A DNA stretch of 64,000 nt from contig CAWGFN010000003.1 of NCBI GenBank assembly GCA_963821885.1, forward strand, positions 1 to 64,000. Reading direction: 5' to 3'. Shown here one piece after another: positions 63,678-64,000 of the stretch. This DNA comes from Oleiagrimonas sp963821885. Its GTDB lineage: Bacteria; Pseudomonadota; Gammaproteobacteria; Xanthomonadales; Rhodanobacteraceae. The notes beneath the pieces are model-generated. The model saw only the letters and a list, made by a program, of their open reading frames with translations, was not told the origin of the DNA and made no database searches. The stretch's first letter is position 1. Each line of letters opens with the position of its first letter. A program made the translations under genes and the position numbers.

Positions 63678-64000
63678 GGCGTGCCTCCCTGTGCGTGGTC
63701 GTGGCTGCCATTACAAAGGGGCGTGCGGGCCGTGCGACGGCGCGATTGCGACCATGGTCAGGCGGGGTGTGGCCGGATGCGGGCAATGAGGCGTGACCGG
63801 TCATGTGATGGCCAGACGTTGCATCCCATCCGCATCACGTCGCCCGGACAAGCGAAGCGCATCCGGGATGCCCCGTGGGACTGTCCGGGTGCACGGCGCC
63901 GCGCGCGTGGTCCCGGATGCGGCCGATGACCTTGTACGTGCTGTGCACGGGCACGAGGTTTTTCGCGTGGCATCCCATGCCCCGGTCGTGCGTTCCGCAC
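63678..64000. other. gene-free stretch with REP-like elements at the window edge
   Basis: 323 nt without a supportable gene. It holds the promoter region of the sortase pair, the REP-like copy at 63842 and an inverted partial copy near 63911-63922. The only open frame on the minus strand (63758 to the edge) is a translation of the repeats and is not a gene. Confidence 0.6.
63842..63867 (+). repeat. REP-like element, copy 3
   Basis: Matches copy 1 at 58392 except for one base (GCCCGGACAAG instead of GCCCGGATAAG), same length and orientation, 5.4 kb away. Confidence 0.75.

Noticed and set aside
63758..64000. Partial minus-strand frame at the right edge
   Set aside because: It translates the REP-like repeat (peptide RMRFACPGD) and shows no protein family.

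Overview
The window is chromosomal DNA from a GC-rich gammaproteobacterium. The 16S sequence, the gene families and the gene order point to the Lysobacterales (Xanthomonadales), most likely Rhodanobacteraceae; this comes from reading the sequence, not from a database search. I see no prophage, insertion sequence, CRISPR array or plasmid module. The content is a core chromosome arm with several accessory signalling and surface cassettes.

Layout. 1-5504: a complete rRNA operon (promoter, 16S, tRNA-Ile(GAU), tRNA-Ala(UGC), 23S, 5S, terminator), with long complementary flanks that form the precursor-processing stems. 5609-8652: glpD-glpK, overlapping by 4 nt. 8662-9600: a PfkB-family kinase, convergent. 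9808-15484: the rod-shape operon mreB-mreC-mreD-mrdA-rodA. 15503-21409: a minus-strand block (MFS protein, glycerophosphodiesterase, secreted thioredoxin-like protein, a glutaredoxin/A-type-like/rhodanese fusion, SGNH hydrolase, AlaA-like aminotransferase). 21504-22550: rsgA. 22590-23108: small lipoprotein. 23317-27891: a YadA-like trimeric autotransporter, then an ECF sigma factor and a membrane Ser/Thr kinase with a TPR-like C-terminal region. 28042-33221: maeB and aceE. 33505-41416: mixed small genes (an MFS protein, a zinc alcohol dehydrogenase, lipoproteins, a desaturase-like diiron protein, a SpoU/TrmH methyltransferase) ending with an MscS channel. 41570-45807: aceF, a second mscS gene and lpdA, so the remaining pyruvate dehydrogenase genes are interleaved with mechanosensitive channels. 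45900-50843: a secreted protein, a MASE1-GGDEF diguanylate cyclase overlapping a beta-propeller gene, and an ECF sigma/membrane-protein pair. 50893-56033: two different Y-family DNA polymerases flanking a lipoprotein/ECF sigma/membrane-protein cassette. 56083-61113: small enzymes and membrane proteins, purC, djlA-like, rpe. 61071-63677: a proteobacterial (class GN type) sortase and its VWA-domain partner, the latter broken by a one-base frameshift.

How the genes fit together. Central carbon genes dominate: glycerol-3-phosphate catabolism (glpK, glpD, glycerophosphodiesterase), malic enzyme and the whole pyruvate dehydrogenase complex. Envelope genes are the second theme: the Mre/PBP2/RodA elongation machinery, the autotransporter, lipoproteins, MscS channels and the sortase pair. 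Three ECF sigma factors lie within 29 kb and use apparently different control modes: one next to a kinase, two next to small membrane proteins that may be anti-sigma factors.

Most notable points: two paralogous EF-hand-like loops inside the autotransporter head; an ECF sigma whose usual acidic region 2 motif is replaced by a Thr-rich motif, beside a non-RD kinase; a Cys-less A-type-carrier-like domain inside the glutaredoxin-rhodanese fusion; a heptanucleotide repeat inside aceE; and the frameshifted sortase substrate.
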